In this document: piece after piece, positions 40,142-47,419 of the stretch
How positions within the stretch are numbered: position 1 is the first letter of the stretch
Layout of the letters: each line of letters starts with the position of its first letter
Assembly (NCBI RefSeq): GCF_000266885.1
Contig: NC_018020.1
Coordinates: forward strand, 3,906,001-3,970,000
Length of the DNA stretch: 64,000 nucleotides
Source: Turneriella parva DSM 21527
GTDB taxonomy: Bacteria > Spirochaetota > Leptospiria > Turneriellales > Turneriellaceae
Direction of reading: 5' to 3'
Program-made: the position numbers and the translations under genes
The notes under the pieces: generated by a model
The model's database searches: none
What the model saw: only the letters and a program-made list of their open reading frames with translations
Told to the model about the DNA's origin: nothing

Positions 40142-41842
40142 ATGTTGTCTTTATTCCGCCGTCGCGCGTTGGTCGCAGCGGCTCTGGCTGCACTCTTCAT
40201 CATTCCGCTGCCCGTAGCAACGCAAGGCGCACCGGCTGAGCCCGTGGCAATGCAGGTCGCCAAACGGGGAGATACTTCGAAACGTATCTCGATCGAAACA
40301 CAGAACTTCACGGTGGTCTTTTCTGAGGCAGGCGCACGCATTGAAGAATTTCGCAACCGTGACACGGCTTACCCCCTGCGAGACGGCGCCAACATCGTTG
40401 TACCCAACACAGAAATTTACCTCGCGCCTTACCTGGGCGACCCAGCCCGCGTTGACCTGACCACTGCGAATCTGACATCCATGATGTTCGCCGCATTCAC
40501 GTTCACGAAGAGCGAAGATGCCGACGCCGTCAGAATTATCGCCACGACGCCCGTACAGCTGGTGGTTGATAAGAACCGCTATGAGGCGACTTTCAGCAAA
40601 GAATTTGTCTTTTTGAAGAAAGCACCCTATTTCAAGTTTTCCCTCGCGATCGACACCAAGGCGAACCTCAAACTCAAGAATCTGATGCTCTATGCTCTGC
40701 CGATGATCGGCCCCGCACCTGAGGGCAGCCCCGGCAACTTTCGCGACTACCACCATTACAGCCATGGTGAAAAGTTTGAACAGGTTTATAGCGGTGGTGG
40801 TGGCGCCGGGTTTTCGTGCGGCGGTTCGTCGTCAGCGCCTAAAAAAACCGATGCACCGATAGAGTTTTTTGGCAGCTCATCCCGCTTTCTGATTCTGAAC
40901 ATGCAGCCGCTGTTCAAGACCCTGAGCACAACGCTCACGCCAGAAGTGCGCACTGAATCGAAGCAGCTTGTGAACGCGCAGGCTCTGCACATCAACCTGG
41001 GTGACGTGACGCTTGAAAAAGGCAAGCCTGCGCGCTTTGAATTCATCGGTTACATGGGCCCGAAACTCGACAGCAACCTGCACCCAAATGAAGATGCGCG
41101 CCGCGTGTTGCCTGAACTTTCGCAGTTCCATAAGAACCTCTATAAATCATTCGATTTTGGTATCACCGAGCCGATACGCGACATTATCGTTTCGGCGCTG
41201 AACCTGCTCTACAAAGTGATACCCAATTATGGCATAGGCATCATACTGATCGCGCTGCTTTTGAAGCTCGCGTTCTTTCCGCTCAACCAGAAGCAGGCCG
41301 AAGCGATGAAACGTATGGGCGAACTGCAGCCCAAGATTAAAGAGATCAACGAACGTTATAAGAACAATCCACAAGAGAAGCAGCGCCGCATCATGGAGAT
41401 GTACAAGACGCATAAGGTGAACCCCGTTTCGGGCTGCCTGCCGATGCTGATACAATTGCCCGTCTTCATTGCGATGTACTCGGCGTTCTCTGACGCGTAC
41501 GACCTTTGGAAATCGCCCTTCATTCCAGGGTGGATTCCCGACCTGTCACAGCCAGACCATGTGTTTTCACTGCCGGCAACCCTGCCCTTTATCGGTGGTT
41601 TTGCGGTGCACCTCATGCCGGTTGTCATGACTTTGACGCAGTTCTACCAGACAAAACTCACACCGACTTCGGGCGACGAAAACCAGCGCAAGATTATGCT
41701 CATGATGCCTTTCATGATGCTTTTTCTCTTTTATGCGATGCCGTCAGGTGTGGTACTTTACTGGACAGTGCAGAACCTTCTGTCGATAGCCCAGCAGGTT
41801 TACACGAACCACAAGAACAGCAAGGCTGCACAGAAGGCCTGA
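40142..41842 (+). CDS. yidC: Membrane protein insertase YidC
   Basis: 566 residues, the long Gram-negative form. An N-terminal membrane segment (ALVAAALAALFIIPLPVATQ) is followed by a large periplasmic P1-type domain (residues of about 30-330) with a Gly/Ser/Cys-rich insert (GGGGAGFSCGGSSSAPKK). The conserved insertase core begins near DIIVSALNLLYKVIPNYGIG, then LAFFPLNQKQAEAMKRMGEL (family motif), VNPVSGCLPMLIQLPVFIAM, and three more membrane segments up to YWTVQNLLSIAQQVYTNH. It inserts membrane proteins alone or with SecYEG. Gene order yidC-jag-mnmE is classical; rnpA and rpmH, usually upstream, are not present. Confidence 0.95.
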   Translation: MLSLFRRRALVAAALAALFIIPLPVATQGAPAEPVAMQVAKRGDTSKRISIETQNFTVVFSEAGARIEEFRNRDTAYPLRDGANIVVPNTEIYLAPYLGDPARVDLTTANLTSMMFAAFTFTKSEDADAVRIIATTPVQLVVDKNRYEATFSKEFVFLKKAPYFKFSLAIDTKANLKLKNLMLYALPMIGPAPEGSPGNFRDYHHYSHGEKFEQVYSGGGGAGFSCGGSSSAPKKTDAPIEFFGSSSRFLILNMQPLFKTLSTTLTPEVRTESKQLVNAQALHINLGDVTLEKGKPARFEFIGYMGPKLDSNLHPNEDARRVLPELSQFHKNLYKSFDFGITEPIRDIIVSALNLLYKVIPNYGIGIILIALLLKLAFFPLNQKQAEAMKRMGELQPKIKEINERYKNNPQEKQRRIMEMYKTHKVNPVSGCLPMLIQLPVFIAMYSAFSDAYDLWKSPFIPGWIPDLSQPDHVFSLPATLPFIGGFAVHLMPVVMTLTQFYQTKLTPTSGDENQRKIMLMMPFMMLFLFYAMPSGVVLYWTVQNLLSIAQQVYTNHKNSKAAQKA

Positions 41843-41946
41843 GCTCAAGGTGCAACGACAGATAACAGAAACATGGCTTACTATATCCCCCGAAACATGC
41901 GCCGTTAGTGGCGCCGGTTTTGGGACGAAACGAATGGAAGGTTAAA

Positions 41947-42726
41947 ATGCAAATACTCGAAGTACAGGCCCTCGGCGAAAAAGAAGCTCTCGACCAGGCA
42001 CTCGCCGATCTCGGCACCGAAGCAGAAAATGTCGAAATCAGCGTGCTGAAAAAAGGCAGCTCTGGTTTTCTCGGCCTCGGCCAAAAGACGCTGGGCATCT
42101 ACAAAGTGAATGCCATTCGCGGCAAGACGCCGCTTGCGGTCATTATTCGCGGCGTGATTTCGACGCTGTTGGGGCACATGGGTTACACCGTAACCGTGAA
42201 AGACCACCGCAGCGTTGAAGAAGGCAAACTCATGGTCGATCTCGAGAGCGAATTTGCCGGCTACATCATCGGCAAACACGGCCGCACGCTCGAAGCGCTG
42301 CAGTTCATGACGAACCTGATTGTTGAAAAGATTACCGGTGAGCAGCCCAAGATTCTGCTCGACATCGAAAATTACCGCGAACGCCGCGCGCAGCATCTCA
42401 TGGAGATCGCACAAAAAACGGGCGAATACGTTGCGCGTACCGGTAAAAGCCGTTTGCTCGACCCACTCAACCCATACGAGCGCCGCCTCGTTCACATGGC
42501 GCTGCAAGACAACGGCACCGTAAAAACTGAATCTGAAGGTAACGGCGTCTACAAGCGCGTGCGCATCTTCAAGATCGTTACCGATCAGGCACCCGATGGC
42601 AATGCGGCAGAACCGGGCAATGAACTTACCACAGACGACAACATCGGCAACATCGCCTTCGAAGCAGGCCATGACCCAGAAGGCGCCGACGATATTGAGT
42701 TCAAAAGCGACGACTTCAACCGCTGA
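41947..42726 (+). CDS. jag: Jag/SpoIIIJ-associated RNA-binding protein (Jag_N, KH, R3H)
   Basis: 259 residues from the ATG at 41947, with GGAAGGTT directly upstream. Jag_N domain: LEVQALGEKEALDQALADLG and KKGSSGFLGLGQKTLGIYKV. The KH domain contains AGYIIGKHGRTLEALQFMTN near residue 120. The R3H domain has RLLDPLNPYERRLVHMALQD near 175. An acidic C-terminal tail of about 45 residues follows. The protein binds RNA and is linked to cell-wall regulation and sRNA binding in other bacteria. It lies 104 bases after yidC and overlaps the mnmE start region by more than 30 bases. A membrane segment is absent. Confidence 0.92.
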   Translation: MQILEVQALGEKEALDQALADLGTEAENVEISVLKKGSSGFLGLGQKTLGIYKVNAIRGKTPLAVIIRGVISTLLGHMGYTVTVKDHRSVEEGKLMVDLESEFAGYIIGKHGRTLEALQFMTNLIVEKITGEQPKILLDIENYRERRAQHLMEIAQKTGEYVARTGKSRLLDPLNPYERRLVHMALQDNGTVKTESEGNGVYKRVRIFKIVTDQAPDGNAAEPGNELTTDDNIGNIAFEAGHDPEGADDIEFKSDDFNR

Positions 42727-44101
42727 CTTTATCTGTGCCCCGGCCACGGTGGCAGGGGCGCGTTCTGCAATCGCCGTCATTCGCGGCAGCGGGGCTCCGG
42801 GTACGCGGGGCTCTGTCTTTACGGCCCTGGCGAATATCTTTTTGACGCCTGCGGGTAAGTGTGCTGCTGAGCTGACTGCCCGCGTGGCGCACTACGGCAA
42901 CATCAGCGATGGCGACGAATTCATCGACGACGTGCTTTTTTTCCGTTTCGACGGGCCGGCTTCGTTTACGGGCGAAGACAGTTTCGAAATTCACTGCCAC
43001 GGCAACCCGCTGATCGTTCGCGCCATTCTTACCCTGCTCTACCGACACGGCTTTCGCAGCGCCGAACCCGGCGAATTCACGCGCCGTGCCTACCTCAACG
43101 GCAAGCTCGGCCTCAATGCCGCTCAGGCCGTCGCCGAGGTGATTGAGGCGCGCAGCCAGTTGTCGTTAAAGGCAGCGCACCGGCTGTCGCGGGGTACGTT
43201 TCGCTCGGGCCTTCTGTCGCTGCGCTCGTCGCTCATGAACCTCGCCGCCGATCTGAATGCCGAGCTCGACTTTATCGACGAAGATATTGCGTTCGCGACG
43301 CTCGACACCAAACTCGCAATTCTTTCCCGCGTTGAAGGCGAAACCCAGAAGCTTGCAGACGACGCGCAAAGGTTCGACTCGATACGCGGGGGCGTCAACA
43401 TCGCGATCGTCGGTGCCCCCAATGCCGGTAAGTCATCGCTCTTGAACCGTCTGCTCGGGCATGAACGGTCGATTGTCAGCGACATTGCGGGCACAACCCG
43501 CGACTATATTGAGGCGGAGCTCGAAATTCAGGGCGTCAATGTGCGGCTATTCGACACGGCGGGCCTGCGCGAAGACAGCGGCGACACAATTGAAATCATC
43601 GGCATCGAACGCACGCGCGAGCTCATCGGCCGCGCACATATCTGCCTGCTGATCGCCGATGGTTCGATCGCGCCGACTGAACTTGAGACCCTGCTCCCCG
43701 CTGAAACACCGGCCCGCCTGCTCGTGGCCGTGAACAAATGCGACATGCTGCACGCCGAATGGGCGAATCGGCGCAAAGATTCACCCGACAACAATTCTGT
43801 CATCTATATTTCAGCGCTCACCGGTGAAGGATTTCCCGCGCTCATGCAGGCATTTGCTGCGATTACAGCCGAGCTCGCCCCGCAGGACGCGGTGCCGCTC
43901 TCTGTCTGGCAGGTTAAGCTGCTGAACGAAATCGCCTCGCTGATGCGGTCGGCTTCGAATCTCTTGCGAGACCGCGAGCTGCCCGAATTGATTGCGCACC
44001 AGGTAACGCGAGCGATCGATTGTATGTCTGAGCTGACGGGTGAAATTTCGAGTGAAGATATTCTCGGCCGCATATTCAGTAGATTTTGCATAGGTAAGTA
44101 G
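42671..44101 (+). CDS. mnmE: tRNA modification GTPase MnmE (TrmE)
   Basis: 476 residues from the ATG at 42671, which lies 56 bases inside jag; a TTG at 42695 with AGAAGG upstream is a good alternative, giving a length nearer the family's. Domains: N-terminal tetrahydrofolate-binding (AIAVIRGSGAPGTRGSVF, DGPASFTGEDSFEIHCHGNP), helical, and G domain with AIVGAPNAGKSSLLNRLLGH, GTTRDYIEAELEIQ, LFDTAGLREDSGD and NKCD. The C-terminus Cys-Ile-Gly-Lys is the catalytic CxGK motif. With MnmG it adds 5-carboxymethylaminomethyl to the wobble uridine. The last four codons and stop lie in a 48-base palindrome shared with the convergent yggS end. Confidence 0.95.
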   Translation: MTQKAPTILSSKATTSTADFICAPATVAGARSAIAVIRGSGAPGTRGSVFTALANIFLTPAGKCAAELTARVAHYGNISDGDEFIDDVLFFRFDGPASFTGEDSFEIHCHGNPLIVRAILTLLYRHGFRSAEPGEFTRRAYLNGKLGLNAAQAVAEVIEARSQLSLKAAHRLSRGTFRSGLLSLRSSLMNLAADLNAELDFIDEDIAFATLDTKLAILSRVEGETQKLADDAQRFDSIRGGVNIAIVGAPNAGKSSLLNRLLGHERSIVSDIAGTTRDYIEAELEIQGVNVRLFDTAGLREDSGDTIEIIGIERTRELIGRAHICLLIADGSIAPTELETLLPAETPARLLVAVNKCDMLHAEWANRRKDSPDNNSVIYISALTGEGFPALMQAFAAITAELAPQDAVPLSVWQVKLLNEIASLMRSASNLLRDRELPELIAHQVTRAIDCMSELTGEISSEDILGRIFSRFCIGK

Positions 44102-44135
44102 GGGTAGGTTTAAACCTACCCCTACTTACCTATGC
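44088..44135. terminator. 48-base perfect palindrome joining the ends of mnmE and yggS
   Basis: Two 24-base arms meet with no spacer. The left arm begins GCATAGGTAAGTAGGGG and the right arm is its exact reverse complement. In one orientation it encodes the Cys-Ile-Gly-Lys-stop of MnmE; in the other the same DNA encodes the last His-Arg-stop of YggS in another frame. It can terminate transcription from either side. Confidence 0.85.
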
Positions 44136-44803
44136 CCGAAAATCGCAGTGCCTATACGCACATGCGTTGCGCCTTCGGCGATTGCATAGCGAAAGTCACC
44201 TGACATGCCCATCGAAAGCCAGTTCTCGTAGCCGGGAAAAATCTTCTGCGCCGCAAGCCGCTCTGAAAGTTCGCGAAGGTCGGCAAATGCCCGTCTCACC
44301 ACCCGCTCGTCATCGCTGTGTTCTGCCATCGTCATAAGCCCGAGAACCCTGATCGCCGGCTTTTTCGCAATGGCTTCGGCGAGCGCGTCGAAATCTGCCG
44401 GAGCCACACCCGATTTGTTAGGTTCGCCACTGCAGTTGACCTGAATGAGGCAGCGAATGTTGTCTGCAGCAAATTGCTGCTGCAGTTTCTCTGCAAGCGA
44501 GAGCCGGTCGAGTGAATGCAGAATTGTCCCCGCGTTTAGCAGCTTTACCTTGTTCGTCTGCAGTTGGCCGATGAGATGCCATTGCAGACCGGTGGCCCTC
44601 GCCGCGGCTTGCTTTTCAGTCAGCTCGGCGATACGGTTTTCCGCAAAGTGCACCTGACCTAGCTGGGCGAGCTCATCGACGAGCGAAACGGGGTGAGTTT
44701 TCGAAACGGCGATCAGGTTGACTGAATCGGCCGGCCGGCCTGCGGCCATCGCGGCTTCGCCAATTTCGGCGAGAACCTGATTGAAACGTTCGTTCAGGTT
44801 CAC
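44126..44803 (-). CDS. YggS/PLPBP family pyridoxal phosphate homeostasis protein
   Basis: 225 residues from a GTG at 44803. PLP-binding family motifs: SVNLIAVSKTHPVSLVDELA with the PLP Lys, VHFAENRIAELTEKQAAARA, LQWHLIGQLQTNKVKLLNAG, IRCLIQVNCSGEPNKSGVAP, GLMTMAEHSDDERVVRRAFA, and LSMGMSGDFRYAIAEGATHV (phosphate grip). It is the single-domain fold-III protein that balances PLP pools; no reaction is known. The start overlaps the stop of the upstream lipoprotein gene as GTGA. Its last codons lie in the palindrome shared with mnmE. The yggS-sec neighbourhood is otherwise unrelated. Confidence 0.92.
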   Translation of the reverse strand: MNLNERFNQVLAEIGEAAMAAGRPADSVNLIAVSKTHPVSLVDELAQLGQVHFAENRIAELTEKQAAARATGLQWHLIGQLQTNKVKLLNAGTILHSLDRLSLAEKLQQQFAADNIRCLIQVNCSGEPNKSGVAPADFDALAEAIAKKPAIRVLGLMTMAEHSDDERVVRRAFADLRELSERLAAQKIFPGYENWLSMGMSGDFRYAIAEGATHVRIGTAIFGHR

Positions 44804-46290
44804 AATGGGCCGGCAAAACCAGGGGTCGCGACGGTGCCTTCTGAACCTGTATCAGCCGTGCCGCTGTAGTTCGAAGAGAGATTCGCGCTGCCAGCGCTGT
44901 AACCAGCATCAGAGACACTGGTGCTTGTCCAGCCCGATGCGCATGTAGTCGAAGGGGAATTTCGATTCGTCAGGCGCATCGAACGTTTGGGCACGCCCGT
45001 GCTGCCATTTACTCCATTGATTCCCGCCGCCGCCCCCCAGGTCAAAGACGTGCAACCGGTAATGACATGCGAATAAACAGGCGCTGCGCTGGCGTCGGTT
45101 AAGCCAAAGCTCGACTCGCCGCTGTTTGAAAGCGAGAATTTGGCATTCGTGTAGTCGAGTTTCGTAAAGGCCTTGGTCGTCTGCGCGCCCACGGTGTAGA
45201 CGCCACCTGCTTTGATGACCGCGCAAGTCGGCAGCACTATCGCCTCAGACGATGTACCGGCGCCCAGAATTTTCCAGCCAGAGATGCTGACATCAAATGC
45301 ATTGCTGTTATAGATTTCAATAAACTCGTCTTCGAGCGCGCCGGCGCCTGAAACCGATTTGCTGCCCATCCACAAAACTTCGCTTATATAAACCGAATTT
45401 GCGGGTACCGTCTGCGCCGCGCGGCAACCCGCCAGCGGATCGTACCATGTACTGTAATCGGGAATATCGTAAACACTGCCCGCCCGGTCATAGGGGCCTT
45501 CGGGCAGAAGTTTTACTTTGACCTCGATACGCGGCGAAACCAGGTCGGGCTCTATCGGCCTTTTCCATGTCGACGCATGGGGATCAAAGCGGTCTTCAGA
45601 ATCCGCGGCCGCCTTCATGGCATTGAAGTGTACGGCGAAGTACGCATAATACCGATCGCCGTCTTTGACCGGGTGATTGAGGCTGTTGAAGAGGTTGTAG
45701 TCAAGAATGTATGACGAAGCATAACCCTGCCCGTTCGTCGCATAGACTTGCAGGGTGTACGTGGTCAGGTTCTTGTTGAAATGCCGAATTGGATGTGAAT
45801 TCACTCCGCATGCATACCCGCCCTGAAAAACACTGTAAAGGCATTGCCAGACATCGGGGTCGGCAAAACCCGGTGGGTCTGCAGGTTTGGTTTGCGGATA
45901 GTTATAGCCGTCGTTCGCAACCAGGTTGGGGTAATAGCGCGCCGGCGAATAGCTTGGCTCGTAACCGAAATAACCGGGTTCATTGGTGAAACCCAGCGAA
46001 TCGACCTTTTCGTTTCGAAAGATCAGGCCGTCTTCGCAGACTCTGCGGTCGGGCGCCGTGGTACAGCTGAGGCTATAGTCAGTTTTTTTATAGAGATAGA
46101 GCGCTATCATGCTGAGTTCAGTGAATCGCGGATCTTTCTCAATACCCCGGCTGCTGAGATTTGCGACAATCTGCCCGGCAGCCGTCTGCTGCAGCGCGCC
46201 TTGGTTGGGTGCTTCGCCGTTTGAACCAGCTTCGCAGGCCAGCATGCCTAAAGCTGCCAGAACATAGATTACCGAGCGCAGGCGCCGCAC
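44800..46290 (-). CDS. Lipoprotein with C-terminal lamin-tail domain
   Basis: 496 residues from a GTG at 46290, chosen because it gives a lipoprotein signal peptide (LRSVIYVLAALGMLACEAGS; lipobox GMLAC); a GTG at 46302 would add four. The N-terminal 380 residues have no recognised domain but are Tyr-, Asn- and Pro-rich (GYFGYEPSYSPARYYPNLVA). The lamin-tail domain follows at about 320-425: SVYISEVLWMGSKSVSGAGA, LEDEFIEIYNSNAFDVSISG, IVLPTCAVIKAGGVYTVGAQ. This domain occurs in many exported bacterial proteins and mediates binding. Several Cys may form disulfides. The protein should sit on the outer membrane or in the periplasm. Divergent from yajC, from which it is separated by about 106 bases. 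Confidence 0.7.
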   Translation of the reverse strand: MRRLRSVIYVLAALGMLACEAGSNGEAPNQGALQQTAAGQIVANLSSRGIEKDPRFTELSMIALYLYKKTDYSLSCTTAPDRRVCEDGLIFRNEKVDSLGFTNEPGYFGYEPSYSPARYYPNLVANDGYNYPQTKPADPPGFADPDVWQCLYSVFQGGYACGVNSHPIRHFNKNLTTYTLQVYATNGQGYASSYILDYNLFNSLNHPVKDGDRYYAYFAVHFNAMKAAADSEDRFDPHASTWKRPIEPDLVSPRIEVKVKLLPEGPYDRAGSVYDIPDYSTWYDPLAGCRAAQTVPANSVYISEVLWMGSKSVSGAGALEDEFIEIYNSNAFDVSISGWKILGAGTSSEAIVLPTCAVIKAGGVYTVGAQTTKAFTKLDYTNAKFSLSNSGESSFGLTDASAAPVYSHVITGCTSLTWGAAAGINGVNGSTGVPKRSMRLTNRNSPSTTCASGWTSTSVSDAGYSAGSANLSSNYSGTADTGSEGTVATPGFAGPL

Positions 46291-46356
46291 ATGCCTACGC
46301 ACACCCTGCCGTCTGCACTGACAATGTTTTTTTGCGGGGCGAGAGGCCAGCAGCGC

Positions 46357-46362
46357 TATAAT
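46357..46362 (+). promoter_or_regulatory. Candidate -10 box upstream of yajC
   Basis: An exact TATAAT, 35 bases before the yajC ATG, which would give a leader of about 28 bases. No strong TTGACA lies 17 bases upstream; TTTGCG at 46331 is 20 bases away. A T-rich run (46325-46333) precedes it. Start of the sec operon is therefore plausible here but unproven. Confidence 0.45.
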
Positions 46363-46396
46363 TTGACGCGGTGTGTCAAAAAGCGGCTTTGCCCCT

Positions 46397-46828
46397 ATGA
46401 CTGAACTATTATTCACCGTTGCACAGGCAGTACCCGTGCCCGTAACACAACCCGGCGCGGCGGCACCTGCCGCCGGAGCCGCCCCGGCGGCGGGTACAAC
46501 CGCAACTGTTGGCACAGCGCCAAAAGCAGCTGCGGGTCAGCCCGATACCAGCAGCATGATCTCAAGCTTTGCGCTGCCTGTGCTGATGATTGTGGTGTTC
46601 TACTTTCTGCTCATTCGCCCACAGCAGAAGCGCGAGAAAGACCGCCAGAAGCAGCTGAAGGCGCTTGAGAAAGGCGACCGCGTTCTGACGCGCGGTGGCA
46701 TTTTCGGTACCGTTGTCGGCGTCAAAGGTGACGAAAACATTGCGATTGTGAAAATTTCAGACGACGTGAAGGTTGAGGTCGCGATCTCAACCCTTGACAC
46801 TGTCGTGACAAAAGCCGGCGGCAACTGA
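46397..46828 (+). CDS. yajC: Preprotein translocase accessory subunit YajC
   Basis: 143 residues from the ATG at 46397. A long Ala/Pro/Gly-rich N-terminal leader (residues 1-50) is unusual for YajC, which is typically about 110 residues with the membrane helix near the start. The single membrane segment ALPVLMIVVFYFLLIRPQQK near residue 65 and the cytoplasmic motif KALEKGDRVLTRGGIFGTVV, followed by VKISDDVKVEVAISTLDTVV, are typical. YajC associates with SecDF. It is the first gene of yajC-(186-residue protein)-secD-secF-pnt. The start may be further downstream, but no better ribosome binding site is seen. Confidence 0.92.
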   Translation: MTELLFTVAQAVPVPVTQPGAAAPAAGAAPAAGTTATVGTAPKAAAGQPDTSSMISSFALPVLMIVVFYFLLIRPQQKREKDRQKQLKALEKGDRVLTRGGIFGTVVGVKGDENIAIVKISDDVKVEVAISTLDTVVTKAGGN

Positions 46829-46849
46829 CCTTCAAATCTTAGGCAACCC

Positions 46850-47410
46850 GTGCGCCGTCTTGGTCAAATATTTCTTGTGTTGTTCTGCGCAGCTGCGCAG
46901 TTTCAGTTCAGCAATGAACTGCGGGCACAGAATATTTTCGATGACGAGCCCACTGCCGAGACAGAGAAAGCGAAACCAGCGCCTGCAAAGGCCAAGGCCG
47001 CAGAGAGCGACGACGAAACCAAACCTGTAACCAAGAAGAAAAAGCGTAAGGGCAAGAAGAAGAAAGCCAAGGCTGCTGCGGCTGCCGGTTCTGAAGCACC
47101 TGCAAAAGCCGAGATTTCAGAGTACACCCCCGAAGAAATTGCGCGGCAATCTTTCGTCTGGGCCCCTGAAACTTCGACGGTGAACCTCGTGAGCGAAGCC
47201 CCCGGCATAAAGCCCGAGACAAAGCCCGTTCAGCCGAAACCCGCAAGTCTGGCGGCTGCGGCAGATTTGCCCGAGCCGCGGCCTCAGGGCCAGACGTTTA
47301 AGTTACCTGAAATTCCCCTGACACAGGTTTTAATTGTCGCGGGGTTTGTGATTTTGTTTCTGATCTACCGCTTCCGCGTCGGCAGACAAATCAAGCGTAA
47401 GAAATACTGA
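46850..47410 (+). CDS. Lys-rich exported membrane protein between yajC and secD
   Basis: 186 residues from a GTG. An N-terminal signal-like segment (LGQIFLVLFCAAAQFQFS) is followed by a charged low-complexity region rich in Lys, Ala, Glu and Pro (TKKKKRKGKKKKAKAAAAAG). The C-terminus has one membrane helix (PLTQVLIVAGFVILFLIYRF) and a basic end (RQIKRKKY). No family is recognised. Its fixed place between yajC and secD suggests that it assists the Sec accessory complex; the poly-Lys segment could contact lipids, RNA or the ribosome. Spirochaetes are known to carry extra small genes in this position, so it is a lineage-specific candidate. Confidence 0.6.
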   Translation: MRRLGQIFLVLFCAAAQFQFSNELRAQNIFDDEPTAETEKAKPAPAKAKAAESDDETKPVTKKKKRKGKKKKAKAAAAAGSEAPAKAEISEYTPEEIARQSFVWAPETSTVNLVSEAPGIKPETKPVQPKPASLAAAADLPEPRPQGQTFKLPEIPLTQVLIVAGFVILFLIYRFRVGRQIKRKKY

Positions 47411-47419
47411 GGTTAATCT

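Noticed and set aside
41905-42780. Minus-strand frame of 291 codons opposite jag
   Set aside because: It is the reverse-strand shadow of a well-supported Jag coding region; no family motifs and no ribosome binding site.
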